A stretch of 64,000 nucleotides of DNA. It comes from Symbiodinium natans. Taxonomy: Eukaryota; Sar; Dinophyceae; Suessiales; Symbiodiniaceae. Below are positions 35,001 to 42,205 of the stretch, in pieces. The first letter of the stretch is position 1; each line of letters begins with the position of its first letter. Under the pieces are notes generated by a model. That model made no database searches and had not been told where the DNA came from. It worked only from the letters and a program-made list of their open reading frames with translations. The DNA lies in assembly GCA_905221605.1 (NCBI GenBank), contig CAJNDS010000358.1, forward strand, positions 392,501-456,500, in the 5' to 3' direction. The translations under genes and the position numbers were made by a program.

Positions 35001-36852
35001 GAGGAGTATTCCTCAACATGTGAAAGGAGTCCTCGTGAGTACCACCATGGTGCACCCCTCAACTACGCCAAGCCCTAAGCCCTGAACTAGACCCTAAACC
35101 CTAAACCCTAAACCCTAAACCCTAAACCCTAAACCCTAAACCCTAAACCCTAAACCCTAAACTCTAAACCCTAAACCCTAAACCCTAAACCCTAAACCCT
35201 AAACCCTAAACCCTAAACCCTAAACCCTAAACCCTAAACCCTAAACCCTAAACCCTAAACCCTAAACCCTAGCCCTGGATCCCCGAGGTGCGTTTATGCT
35301 TCCCATCGCCACGCCACCCAACTACATCATCGTCGAAGCCTGGTTGGCTAATGGCTCCCTGCATCCCCTCGACCCTTCAGCCCACCCTAAACCCTAAACC
35401 CTAAACCCTAAACCCTAAACCCTAAACCCTCTTCCCGAAACCCTAAATCCTACTTGGTAGCCCAGTGGTACCCTTTTCGCTTTTTTGGGGTTCAAGGTTC
35501 CCTTACAAAGTAACCAACCCCAAAAAGGGCGCCCTTCTGGTAATTACGATAATATGGTTACTGGGCTAGTAAGCCCATGAGCCCTATAAACCCTATAAGC
35601 CCTAAATCCTACGAAACCCTATAAAACTAAACTCCAAACCCTAAATCCTACAAGACCTGTAAACCCTGTTAACCCTACAAACCCTATAAGCCCTATAAAC
35701 CCTACGAACCCGGGAAAACCCTAAAACCCTACACCCCAAACCCTAAACCCTAAACCCCAAACCCCAAACCCTAAACCCTAAACCCTAAACCCTAAACCCT
35801 AAACCCTATAGACCCTAAAAGGAACTCTCAAGCCCCATACCTAGAAGTGAAGAACCCTCGAAACGTTTCTTCGAAACCCTAACAACCTCAGCATCCCCAA
35901 GCCCCGCGCCCTAAACCCTAAACCCTAAACCCTATAAACCCTAAACCCTAAACCCTAAACCCTAAACCCGAAGACCCCAAAAACCCAGCTTCGGCTGCGA
36001 GACCCAAACCCCGGACATCCAAACCCCCAGGCCATAAATCCCACAAGCCCTAGGATTTAGGGTTTAGGGTTGAGGGTTCAAAATTTTCGGGTTTAGGGCT
36101 TAGGGGTTTGGGTTTGGGGTTTAGGGTTCCGGTTTCCGAAAAGGCTGAGCCATAAACCCGAAGCCCCAAACTGCCCTGAGCCCGAGTCCCTGAACCCCAA
36201 ACCCTGCACTAAACTCAAGAGTTTAGGGTTCAGGGTGTAGGGTGTAGGGTTTAGGGCTTTCAATCCCAAACCCCTTAACCCTAGACTCTAAACCCGGGCG
36301 AGTTGAGCCCTAAAAACGTGGGCATCGCTTAGCTGGGTTAGCTTTGGGTACCGGGGTACGGGTTTTGGGTTTTCGGGGGTTGAAAACCGTAAACCCTGAA
36401 CCCTACTTTGGTTTCAGATGGGGCGAGGTGAATTCAGGCTGGGCCTCGGGCTGATTGCACAAAGGTTTAAAAGAGGTTTATGGGTTTAGGCTTGTAGGGG
36501 ATCTCAGGAATTCAATGGTTCGTCATGTAGGGTTTAGGGCTTTGGGTTCGTAGTTTCGGGTCTGTGGCGATTCAGGAAGGAATCTGGGGTTTGGCGTCTA
36601 TATGGGGTTGAATGGCTGGCAGCTGTTTAGGAATCTAGGGGTTGCAGCTATAATTAGGGTTTAGGGCTTAGGATTTCGGGTTCAGGGTTTGCGGTTTAGG
36701 GTTTAGGCTTTAGGGTTTCGGGGAACTTGCATACTGAGGAAAGTGGGCACGTGAACATGGGGAACATGGCAAGCGTCGGCGTCCTCACCAACGTACTTAG
36801 CGCTTTCGCCCTGTGGGGTGTTTTGCGCCTGTTCCTGCCGCTGGTGGTTTAA
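14847..36852 (+). CDS. DASS/SLC13-type divalent-anion:sodium symporter, copy 2 (27 proposed exons)
   Basis: A polytopic membrane carrier of the DASS/SLC13 family; its substrate (dicarboxylate, sulfate or phosphate) cannot be told from sequence. Proposed exons: 14847-15027, 15194-15294, 15975-16015, 16288-16326, 16651-16746, 17002-17097, 17748-17821, 19244-19313, 19954-19989, 22232-22309, 22464-22490, 24140-24186, 26384-26440, 27300-27389, 27913-27938, 28138-28179, 28640-28690, 29723-29815, 30602-30666, 30861-30938, 31066-31145, 31803-31869, 32199-32243, 33098-33146, 34283-34346, 35288-35346, 36739-36852. Phases match at every junction, giving about 621 codons, near the family's usual 450-600. 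Landmarks in family order: [99 protein letters not shown] and a final GHV...M..VG..TN helix. Donors are a mix of GT, GC and GA. The first-half SNT motif is diverged. The start exon is unresolved. Confidence 0.85.
15021..15164. mobile_element. Introner-like foldback, family F copy 1
   Basis: The left end CTTGGAGGTTCACGTTACTG is the near-exact complement of the right end ACTTAGTAACCCTGAACCTCCAAG. The inferred splice donor (GGAG|GTTCA) lies within the left terminal repeat, so the element brings its own donor. The following exon starts 30 bases after the right end. Confidence 0.8.
15194..15294 (+). CDS. DASS copy 2, exon 2
   Basis: Between two family F elements. Encodes [20 protein letters not shown] and then [13 protein letters not shown]. 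Acceptor CCAAAG, strong donor GTAAGC, phase 0 at the 3' end. Confidence 0.55.
15305..15417. mobile_element. Introner-like foldback, family F copy 2
   Basis: Left TTTAGGAGGTTCATAGG and right ACACATGAACCTCCAAGTAA are complementary. It starts 10 bases after the donor of the preceding exon. Confidence 0.7.
15828..15946 (-). repeat. CCCTAAA array of about 17 units
   Basis: C-rich array immediately upstream of exon 15975-16015, with one CCTAAA and one CCTTAAA variant. Confidence 0.95.
15975..16015 (+). CDS. DASS copy 2, exon 3
   Basis: Encodes [13 protein letters not shown]. The final AG joins G of the next exon to give Arg, producing the family-like AWR.LA sequence. The donor GTTCAT lies inside the terminal repeat of a family F element. 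Confidence 0.6.
16009..16270. mobile_element. Family F element with a nested family B element
   Basis: Outer ends GCTTGGAGGTTCATG and ACCCTGAACTTCCAAGT. Inside lies a second foldback at 16031-16144 (CTAGGATGCCCAGTAGTACC with AGGTTACTGGGCAACCTAG) and a short CCCTAAA-like tract at 16194-16230. Confidence 0.75.
16288..16326 (+). CDS. DASS copy 2, exon 4
   Basis: Encodes [12 protein letters not shown], matching the family's second helix (LALT...). Acceptor GGGGAG, GC donor (GCTGCC). Confidence 0.65.
16651..16746 (+). CDS. DASS copy 2, exon 5
   Basis: Encodes [20 protein letters not shown] and then [11 protein letters not shown]. This matches the family segment ALPIPVTALLP... followed by APYANP. 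Proposed GA donor (GAGCCT); the same GAGCCT donor occurs at 32244. Confidence 0.8.
16748..16890. mobile_element. Foldback starting at a splice donor
   Basis: AGCCTTACTGGCTCAAAACC at the left pairs with GGGTTTTTTGGGCCAGTAAG at the right. It contains a 33-base tandem duplication around TTTTGGGCTTCTTATAAGG. The left end coincides with the donor of exon 16651-16746. Confidence 0.6.
16886..17001. mobile_element. Family A copy 2, ending at a splice acceptor
   Basis: Near-identical to 8071-8184. Its last bases GTAGCCAAGTAAG supply the AG acceptor of exon 17002-17097. Confidence 0.85.
17002..17097 (+). CDS. DASS copy 2, exon 6
   Basis: Encodes [20 protein letters not shown], equivalent to the family's conserved NPVIFLFLGGFMLALALEKW. 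Strong donor GTGAGA. Confidence 0.88.
17139..17227 (+). repeat. TTTAGGG array of about 12 units
   Basis: G-rich array in the intron after exon 17002-17097. It ends with a unit lacking some bases and is followed by a family H element at 17241-17332. Confidence 0.95.
17241..17332. mobile_element. Dispersed repeat, family H copy 2
   Basis: Begins GTAACACTTTACATTATTAG and ends ACTATCCCAACCATGAACTA. Matches 12211-12293. Confidence 0.6.
17748..17821 (+). CDS. DASS copy 2, exon 7
   Basis: Encodes [20 protein letters not shown] and then FFFL. The acceptor is CCCTAG and the donor GC. Joined to the next exon it gives [13 protein letters not shown], like the family's LLLVGTSPRRLLLG. Confidence 0.65.
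18120..18830. other. Unique intronic segment
   Basis: About 700 bases without telomeric repeats inside a proposed intron. Overlapping open frames of about 96 codons exist on both strands without recognisable domains. Nothing else identified. Confidence 0.4.
19244..19313 (+). CDS. DASS copy 2, exon 8
   Basis: Encodes [20 protein letters not shown] and then ECG, equivalent to the helix leading to the first SNT motif. A GA donor is chosen for phase; a GT donor at 19331 is an alternative. Confidence 0.55.
19954..19989 (+). CDS. DASS copy 2, possible exon 9
   Basis: Follows a strong acceptor (GTGTTTTTCAG) and ends at a GT donor. In the phase that fits both neighbours it encodes [11 protein letters not shown], perhaps a diverged counterpart of the first SNT motif. 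Confidence 0.4.
20700..20815. repeat. AT microsatellite and poly-G run
   Basis: TA-rich run at 20728-20765 and a G run at 20798-20814. Confidence 0.85.
22232..22309 (+). CDS. DASS copy 2, exon 10
   Basis: Between TTTCTGTAG and GTTTATG. Encodes a polar loop ([20 protein letters not shown] and ACEVP), as expected between the first SNT region and the next helices. CCCTAAA-like repeats precede it and TTTAGGG repeats follow. Confidence 0.5.
22464..22490 (+). CDS. DASS copy 2, microexon 11
   Basis: A 27-base exon after the strong acceptor TATTTCAG. Encodes LGVPLKHQ and ends at GTGGTGG. Phases match on both sides. Confidence 0.5.
22651..22725 (-). repeat. CCCTAAA array with CCCTAA units
   Basis: About ten units mixing 7-mer CCCTAAA and 6-mer CCCTAA. 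Confidence 0.95.
23585..23808. repeat. G-rich low-complexity tract
   Basis: Runs of G with scattered T. Produces spurious Gly-rich and Pro-rich open frames. Confidence 0.97.
24140..24186 (+). CDS. DASS copy 2, exon 12
   Basis: Encodes [15 protein letters not shown], matching the family's KALLLGIAYAASIGGMG. Acceptor CTGGCAG. A GC donor after ATG-G, or a GA donor five bases later that keeps GGMGA. Flanked by CCCTAAA upstream and an 18-unit TTTAGGG array downstream. Confidence 0.82.
24218..24344 (+). repeat. TTTAGGG array of about 18 units
   Basis: Long homogeneous G-rich array directly downstream of exon 24140-24186. Confidence 0.97.
24346..24437. mobile_element. Foldback element, family D copy 1
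   Basis: Left GTCCATGTACCTCATTG and right TTTGGGTACGTGGACC are inverted. Other copies at 28845-28940 and 34630-34755. Confidence 0.75.
24875..24974. mobile_element. Family A copy 3
   Basis: Shares the CTTTTTGGGTTTATTGGG core and the AGCTAAAA palindrome of copies 1 and 2, with a few substitutions. Abuts a TTTAGGG array on the left. Confidence 0.8.
25030..25129. mobile_element. Foldback element, family C copy
   Basis: Left TACCCAAAGGGCCCAATACC and right GGGGTATTGGGCTCTCTGGG form an inverted repeat. Best match at 62844-62956. Confidence 0.8.
25320..25435 (-). repeat. CCCCCTAAA variant array
   Basis: About twelve units of an 8-9-mer CCCCCTAAA/CCCCTAAA, distinct from the surrounding 7-mer. Confidence 0.9.
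26004..26042. repeat. Poly-C run
   Basis: A C homopolymer of about 35 bases, followed by further C-rich DNA up to 26126. Confidence 0.97.
26384..26440 (+). CDS. DASS copy 2, exon 13
   Basis: Encodes [18 protein letters not shown] after acceptor CCCCGCAG; PANIVAG resembles the family's TPPN loop of the first half. GA donor in the phase that fits the next exon. It sits inside a longer unique open segment (26290-26540). Confidence 0.55.
26818..26925. mobile_element. Foldback element, family B copy
   Basis: Left GTAGCCCAGTGGTGCCCTTT and right AAAAGGGTGCCC...TTACTGGGCTAC. Related to 35458-35573, 16031-16144 and the half copy at 30815-30860. Confidence 0.8.
27300..27389 (+). CDS. DASS copy 2, exon 14
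   Basis: Encodes [20 protein letters not shown] and then GVCYGALLL. It matches the family's ISFLRWMLFGLPLALLLLLL helix. Acceptor CCCTCAG; the 3' end is uncertain (GC donor at 27390, GT donor at 27375), with a TGA shortly after. Confidence 0.82.
27655..27831 (-). repeat. CCCTAAA array of about 25 units
   Basis: Long C-rich array with one shortened unit (CCCTAACA). A TTTAGGG array faces it at 27949-28040, with a unique 115-base segment between. Confidence 0.97.
27913..27938 (+). CDS. DASS copy 2, possible microexon 15
   Basis: 26 bases after GGTTGTAG encoding RLPRMCSA. Chosen because its phases connect exons 14 and 16. Weak on its own. Confidence 0.3.
28138..28179 (+). CDS. DASS copy 2, exon 16
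   Basis: Encodes [14 protein letters not shown] after acceptor CGCCCGCAG. Proposed GA donor. Charged linker between the two halves of the transporter. Confidence 0.5.
28640..28690 (+). CDS. DASS copy 2, exon 17
   Basis: Encodes [17 protein letters not shown], equivalent to the family's LGPLSRDEK segment before helix 7. GC donor. Its first bases with the acceptor (CTGCAGAAGG) are duplicated at 28527-28536 on the other side of a CCCTAAA array. Confidence 0.68.
28845..28940. mobile_element. Foldback element, family D copy 2
   Basis: Left GGTCCATGTACCTAATTATT and right GGGGTACATGGACCC. Close to copies at 24346 and 34630. Confidence 0.78.
29045..29096. repeat. TA microsatellite
   Basis: TA dinucleotide run of about 50 bases with one C interruption. 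Confidence 0.95.
29723..29815 (+). CDS. DASS copy 2, exon 18
   Basis: Encodes [20 protein letters not shown] and then [11 protein letters not shown]. It matches the family's KVVLAVFLLTALLWIF helix and following loop. Acceptor GCAGAG, GC donor in phase 0. Confidence 0.85.
30602..30666 (+). CDS. DASS copy 2, exon 19
   Basis: Encodes [20 protein letters not shown] and L, equivalent to the family helix DAVIALLAALLLFLIP. The GC donor falls after AT, giving Met at the junction. Confidence 0.85.
30673..30750 (+). repeat. TCTAGGG then TTTAGGG array
   Basis: Five units of a TCTAGGG variant pass into seven TTTAGGG units, immediately downstream of exon 30602-30666. Confidence 0.95.
30815..30860. mobile_element. 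Half of a family B element ending at an acceptor
   Basis: Only the right half is present (AAAAAAGGGTACCCTTC ... ACTGGGCTACCAAG). Its last bases CCAAG form the acceptor of exon 30861-30938. A telomeric-like stretch replaces the left half. Confidence 0.65.
30861..30938 (+). CDS. DASS copy 2, exon 20
   Basis: Encodes [20 protein letters not shown] and then GIIML, equivalent to the family's DWKTAQ.KMPWGILLL. GC donor. Confidence 0.88.
31066..31145 (+). CDS. DASS copy 2, exon 21
   Basis: Encodes [20 protein letters not shown] and then AAYLKH. The GGG.ALG...STGLA motif is characteristic of the family. Acceptor AGCCCAG, GC donor. Confidence 0.9.
31803..31869 (+). CDS. DASS copy 2, exon 22
   Basis: Encodes [20 protein letters not shown] and Y, the helix before the second SNT motif. 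Acceptor GGATAG, GC donor. Confidence 0.88.
32199..32243 (+). CDS. DASS copy 2, exon 23 (SNT motif)
   Basis: Encodes [14 protein letters not shown], the second-half Ser-Asn-Thr signature of the DASS family. A GA donor (GAGCCT) joins it to SLMVP of the next exon. Confidence 0.92.
32400..32440. repeat. Poly-T/poly-G run
   Basis: A T run followed by G runs, within a foldback spanning about 32344-32515 (GGGTGGTTGTCAAAAT on the left, ATTTTGACAACTACCC on the right). Confidence 0.8.
32622..32815. repeat. TA-rich microsatellite
   Basis: Imperfect TA/TACA repeats over about 190 bases. Produces spurious Ile/Tyr-rich open frames. Confidence 0.95.
33098..33146 (+). CDS. DASS copy 2, exon 24
   Basis: Encodes [16 protein letters not shown], the helix following the SNT motif. 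GT donor in phase 0. Paralogous to 5468-5501. Confidence 0.88.
33870..33985 (+). repeat. TTTTAGGG array
   Basis: About a dozen units of the 8-mer TTTTAGGG (Chlamydomonas-type) between 7-mer TTTAGGG tracts. Confidence 0.93.
34283..34346 (+). CDS. DASS copy 2, exon 25
   Basis: Encodes [20 protein letters not shown] and S. Acceptor GCTTTGCAG, GT donor after phase-1 T. CCCTAAA arrays upstream, nine TTTAGGG units downstream. Confidence 0.9.
34630..34755. mobile_element. Family D copy 3, split by telomeric repeats
   Basis: Left GGGTCCATGCACCTCATAAT and right CAGGTACATGGACCC. About four TTTAGGG units (34685-34712) sit inside the element at a site where copies 1 and 2 have none. Confidence 0.78.
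35089..35273 (-). repeat. CCCTAAA array of about 26 units
   Basis: The longest C-rich array seen here, directly upstream of exon 35288-35346; one unit is CTCTAAA. Confidence 0.97.
35288..35346 (+). CDS. DASS copy 2, exon 26 (TPPN motif)
   Basis: Joined to exon 25 it reads [20 protein letters not shown], the family's second-half signature. Acceptor CCCGAG, GC donor in phase 0. Confidence 0.92.
35458..35573. mobile_element. Foldback element, family B copy
   Basis: Left TAGCCCAGTGGTACCCTTTT and right AAAAAGGGCGCCC...TTACTGGGCTA. Confidence 0.8.
36739..36852 (+). CDS. DASS copy 2, terminal exon
   Basis: 38 codons ending TAA. Begins [18 protein letters not shown] and continues as a hydrophobic helix to the stop. 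The intron position before it equals that of copy 1. Confidence 0.88.
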   Translation, partial: ESGHVNMGNMASVGVLTNVLSAFALWGVLRLFLPLVV

Positions 36853-37549
36853 GGCCCTGAACCCCTATGTAGCCTAAACCCTAAACCCTAAACTTTAGGG
36901 ATAGGGATCAAAAAAAAATAAAAAAGGATCAAAAAGAAAATAAAAAAGGATCAAAAAGAAAATAAAAAAGGATCAAAAATAAAATAAAAAAGGATCAAAA
37001 AACAATAAGGCCGCGATCGACGACCCTCTCACACGAAACGCGTCTCGAGACGCCAAAACTCGAGTTTTGGTACGTCTTCAGAGCACGATTGACGACCCTC
37101 TCACACGACACGCATGTCGAGGCGCTAAAACCCCGAGTTCTGACTCTTGGCTTCACGGCTTCTTGGCTTCTTGGCTTCTTGGCTTCTTGGCTTCTTGGCT
37201 TCCTGGCTCTCCTCGGCTTTTAGCTTTATGCTTCTTGGCTTCTTTTTTTAAATCGCACAAGCTTGCTTCAACGCATACACGTGTATCGAAAGCCATGGTG
37301 CGAGGATTGTGTTTGCAAATGGGGGGGGCTGCGCCCCCCCCAACCCCCCCGCTGTTTAAGTCACGTAAGCTTGCTTCGAAAATAAGCGTCTGTTCGACAT
37401 TAATGATGCGAGCATTGTGTTTGCGTGTGTGGGGGGGGGGAGGGCTGCACCCCCCCCCCCCCCCCAGACCCCCCCGCTTTTTTTAAATCGCGCAAGCCTG
37501 CTTCAAAAGCCTACGTGTCTCTTCGAACCCATGCGAGCATTGTTTGCAA

Positions 37550-37746
37550 CTGGACTGCTACTATTACTACTACTACTACTATTACTACTATTACTTACTA
37601 CTACTACACTACTACTACTCTACTACTACTACTACTACTACTACTATTACTACTACTACTACTCTCCTACTACCACTACTATTACTACTATTATTATATT
37701 ATTATATATACTTTACTACTAGTACTACTACTACTACTACTACTAT

Positions 37747-37778
<32 letters not shown>

Positions 37779-38580
37779 TATACTACTACTACTACTACTA
37801 CTACTACTCTACTACTACTACTATCCTGCGACGCGACTGCTGCTGCTGCTCCTACTATTACTATTATTATTACTACTATATTACTACTATTATTATTGCT
37901 ACAATTATTACTACTATTATTATTACTACTATTACTATTATACACTTATTATTATTACCTACCATTACTACTACTATTATTATTACTATTACTATTATTT
38001 TATTACTACTATTATTACTACTACTACTACGTACACTACTACTTCTATTATTATTATTACTATTATTATGATTAATTATTATTATTAGTATTATTACGAT
38101 TACTACTTTATTATTACTACACTATTTATACTACTACTACTACTACTACTATTACTACTTACTCCTACTCCTACTCCTACTACCACTACCACTACTACTT
38201 ACTACTACTGCTACTATTACTATTACGATACTACTACTATTACTACGATTACATTAATTACTACTACTACTACTTATTATTACTACTACTACTACTACTA
38301 TTACTACTACTACTTACTTACTACTACTAGTACTACTACTACTAGACTACTACTTATACTACTACTACTACTTACTACTACTACTACTACTACTACTATA
38401 CTATTACTACTACTACTACTACTACTACTGCTGCTACTACTACTACTACTACTATACTACTACTACTACTACGACTACGACTACGACACTACTACTGCTA
38501 CTACTACTACTACTACTACTACTATATTACTACTACTACTACGATTATTTATTATTACTACTACTACTACTCTTACTACA
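37550..38580. repeat. ACT/ATT trinucleotide expansion
   Basis: About 1 kb of degenerate ACT, ATT and related trinucleotides. It yields long spurious Tyr/Thr/Leu open frames in all frames. Confidence 0.97.
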
Positions 38581-38819
38581 TTTGATTTATATTATATATT
38601 ATATTTTAGATTTTTATGTGTATTTATTATAAATTCCCATTATTATGTATTTTATATTTTGAATTATATATTAAGTATCATAATATACATATATATAATA
38701 TATTATATTATATAGTATATATATATTATAATATTTATATTATATTATATTATATGATTATATATATAATATATATATATGTATATTATTATACATATTT
38801 ATTGAATGCTATATATATA

Positions 38820-39310
38820 TATATATTAGACATTAAATATTATTTATTATTTATTTTATGTTTTGTACTATAAATGAAACAGTTTGTATTATATGATTTT
38901 ATATCATAAACGATTATCTTATAGTATATCATAAACTATTATATTATATTACATTTCATTATAGCCTTTCGGCTTACAGTACGTGTCCTTCTCACATCTC
39001 TCTGCATGTTTCATTGCCAACACCAAACCGTATTAATCGTATAGACCACATATATCTATTGTTTGTTTACGTGTCTGGCTGCTGTGTGCAGCTATGCTGT
39101 CCGTCGCGCCCTCAGCCTTTTTTTGGCTTCCGGGGTCTGTCGTAGGGGGGGGGGTGAGCATATATATATATATATATTAGACATTAAATATTAAGTATTA
39201 TTTATTCTATGTTTTGTACTATACATGAAACAGTTTGTATTATATGATATTATATCATAAACGACTATCTTATAGTATATCATAAACTATTATATTGTAT
39301 TATATTACAT
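38820..39310. repeat. Direct duplication of about 130 bases, AT-rich
   Basis: The sequence from ATTAGACATTAAATATTA onward (38825-38955) recurs at 39177-39305 with few changes. The spacer has ordinary base composition (38965-39150). Confidence 0.85.
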
Positions 39311-39929
39311 TATATTATATTATTTCATATGTTTTATACTGTATTTTATATGATATCTTATATTATATTCATTTTTATATATTATATTATATTGCCGTTT
39401 GTTTTTTTCAATATTTTATTATATATTCCATGATAATATTTTCTATTGTACATGATATGTTATGTTAAAATTAATATGAATCATAATAATATTGATATTA
39501 ATAGAAACATAAATATGAACAAAATAAGTATAGATATGCAGAATATATTGGTCGATCGCGTCGGGAACAACGTACCAAAACTCGAGTTTAAGCGCTTCGA
39601 GATGCGTTTTGTGTGAGAGGGTTGTCGATCGTGCTTCGAACACGTACAAAAACTCGAGTTTTCGCGCCTCGAGATGCGTTTCGTGTGAGAGGGTGGGTCG
39701 TCAATCGTGCCCGGAAAACCTTTCCAAAACTCGAGTTTTAGCACGTCGACACGCGTTTCGTGTGAGAGGGTCCTCGATCGGGTTCCGAAAACGTACAAAA
39801 ACTCGAGTTTTCGTACTCGAAGTCGAAGTTTATTTTCTTTTTGATCCTTTTTTATTTATTTTTTGATCCTGGGCTGCGTTATTTTTTTTTTGATCCTTTT
39901 TTATTTTTTTTTTGATCCGGCAGCCCAAA

Positions 39930-42200
39930 CTTTAAACCCTTAACCCCACACCCTAAACCCTAAACTCTAGGGTTTGGGGCCTTCGTTGTCGAGATTCTTC
40001 CTCGATGCTGGAGTCTTTCCCCGAATCCCTGCCCCTAAACCCTATAAACCCTAAGCCCTCAACCCTAAACCCTTTTCGCACCCAAGCCCTAAACCCTAAA
40101 CCCTTCAATTCTAAACCCTAAGTTCCTATGGTGGAAGGGACCGTCGCGAACCAAGCCGAATGCTCCAAACCCTCGACTCTTCGACCCTAGACCCTATAAG
40201 GTTTAGGGTTTAGGGTTTAGGGGTTTAGGGTTTAGGGTTTAGGGTTTCCCTAATCCGAAACGCAAACTCCCAGACTCGAGCAGTCTTCCCTCAAAGTGCT
40301 CTACCCCCCCCCCCCTTCCCTAGACCTCCCCTATAGCTCTGAGCCCTAGGCGCACAAACCCTAAACCCCAAAGGCCTAAACCTTAAAGCCCTAAATCCAT
40401 GAATAATCCATGGAAGTTGAAGCGAGAACCGGAGAAGTCTCCAGTGGACGTAGCCAAGCCGTCCCATCGAGTTTCCACTGGTTTTGAAGCAGCCTCGCAT
40501 CCCGCGCTCAGGGTTTAGGGTTTAGGGTTTAGGGTTAAGTCGAGCATACTTAGGGTCTGTAGGGGCTTCAAGGTTTTAGGGGTTCAAGGGCTCTGTTGGT
40601 TTTAGGGTTTGGGGTTTACGGTTTAGGCATGGGTTTGGGTGGTAGGGTTAGGGGGGTCTCTCAAATGTAGGCTTGGCTCTAAACCCTAAACCCTAAACCC
40701 TAAACCCTAAACACATTGGAGGCTTAGAGGTTTGTCTTTGCCGGGAAGCCAAGCTGGCAGGGAGTCGACTGTAAAGCGTTGTAAAGCACCTCTTCCTGCA
40801 CAGACAGGATATACGGAGAATTACTTTCTGCAACTGTCGGTTCCCCCCCAAGTTCCCAAGTCCCCCCCAAAACCCTAAACCCTAAAACCTAAACCCTAAA
40901 CCCTAAACCCTAAACCCTAAACCCTAAACCCTAAACCCTAAACCTTGCATAAATATACCCTAAACCCTAACCCTAAACCCTAAACCCTAAATCGCTTGTA
41001 GACTAAGCCCAACCCTCACCCCCGAACCTTGCACCACCCAGCCATCCCCAATTGCCGCCTACATTGCCAGCCCTATGGGCCCTTTGAACACATGTTTAGA
41101 CTTTCGCATCCTAAGCCCGAAAGAACCCAACGGGTGTCTTTTGGGGTTCGAGTGTAGACCCTGAACCCTAAACCTTAAACCTTAAACCCTACACCCTAAA
41201 CCCTAAATCCTAAACCCTAAAACCTAAACCCTAAACCCTAAACCCTTGGGCTCTGCGTCTGGGGCTTTGGGGGGAGTCTGGCCTGCAAAAGCGGCCTAAG
41301 ACCATGGGATGCCCAGCACACAAGCTGCCACGGGTCCCAGCCGAAAGAATGGGGGTTTAGGGTTTAGGATTTGGGGTTTAGGGTTTAGGGTTTAGGGTTT
41401 AGTGTTTAGGGTTTAGGGTTTAGGGTTCGGGTTTTGGGTTAGGGCTTAGGGTTTAGGGTTTAGGCTTTAGGCTTTAGGCTTTAGGTTTTTGGGTTTAGGG
41501 TTTAATCTGGTACTGAGGGCTCGAAGCCTCCTTGTTCAAAACCAGCGGGAACGAGAGGCTTAAGGTCCTAGGTCTGTAAGGTTCAGATGTTGGATGTATG
41601 GAGGAAGTGTGGAGCTGTCGGGTTTAGGGTTTAGGGTTTAGGGTTTAGGGCTTAGGGTTTAGGGTTTAGGGTTTAGGGTTGAGAGACTGCCGAGCCCTTA
41701 AACCCTCAAGCCCAAAGCACCAACACCCCTGAGCCCAAACCCCAAAACCCCTCAACCCTAAGCCCCTCAGCCCGAAAACCCGAAAACCCGAGACCCGAAA
41801 ACACCAAAACCGGAAAACCCGAAACCCGAAAACCCTCAACCCGCAACCTTTATGAGGGCTTGGGGTTCAATGTGCCTGAGAGCCGGAGACTCCGAACTCA
41901 TAGGGGATCCCCGAGCTCCCCCCCAAAACCCCAAGAAGCTTGCCCTACTTTTTGTTGGGCTTATTATGGGGACCTTGGTACTTAGAACAGCCTTTTGTGG
42001 GGTTATGCTAGTATAGTATAATGAAAAAGGAACCGTCTTCCGACCCCTAGATTCGATTCTTGGGGTAGGGTAGGCCCTCCAAACCTTCAATCCCTGAACC
42101 CAAAACGCTACTCAAACCACCCGACAGTCTAAACCCTAAGGGTTTAGGGTTTAGGGTTTAGGGCTAACCCATCGTGAGCCCTAAGCCCTAAACCCTACAC
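39930..42200. other. Arrays and weak exon-like segments upstream of LRR exons
   Basis: Telomeric arrays alternate with unique pieces. Candidate coding pieces are an ATG-initiated segment at 40410 (MEVEARTGEVSSGRS) and 40804-40839 after acceptor TTCCTGCACAG (TGYTENYFLQLS). These could be the 5' part of the LRR gene but cannot be chained by phase. Confidence 0.3.
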
Positions 42201-42205
42201 CGCAG

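Larger units (their letters stand above)
36906..39919. mobile_element. 3-kb element with long composite inverted ends
   Basis: The left end has about five tandem units of GGATCAAAAAGAAAATAAAA (36906-37008), then two copies of a module containing GACCCTCTCACACGA and ACTCGAGTTTTGG (37013-37140). The right end mirrors this: about four inverted modules (CGTGTGAGAGGGT, 39551-39830), then TTTTTGATCC units up to 39919. AACTTTA on both flanks is a possible target-site duplication. The interior has a 3-copy tandem of about 115 bases (37240-37540), a TTGGCTTC tandem, ACT-rich and TA-rich DNA. No transposase frame seen, so it looks non-autonomous. Confidence 0.7.

Noticed and set aside
37417-38075. Long Tyr/Thr/Leu/Ile-rich open frames up to 216 codons
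   Set aside because: All arise from ACT/ATT trinucleotide repeats, with open frames in every phase.
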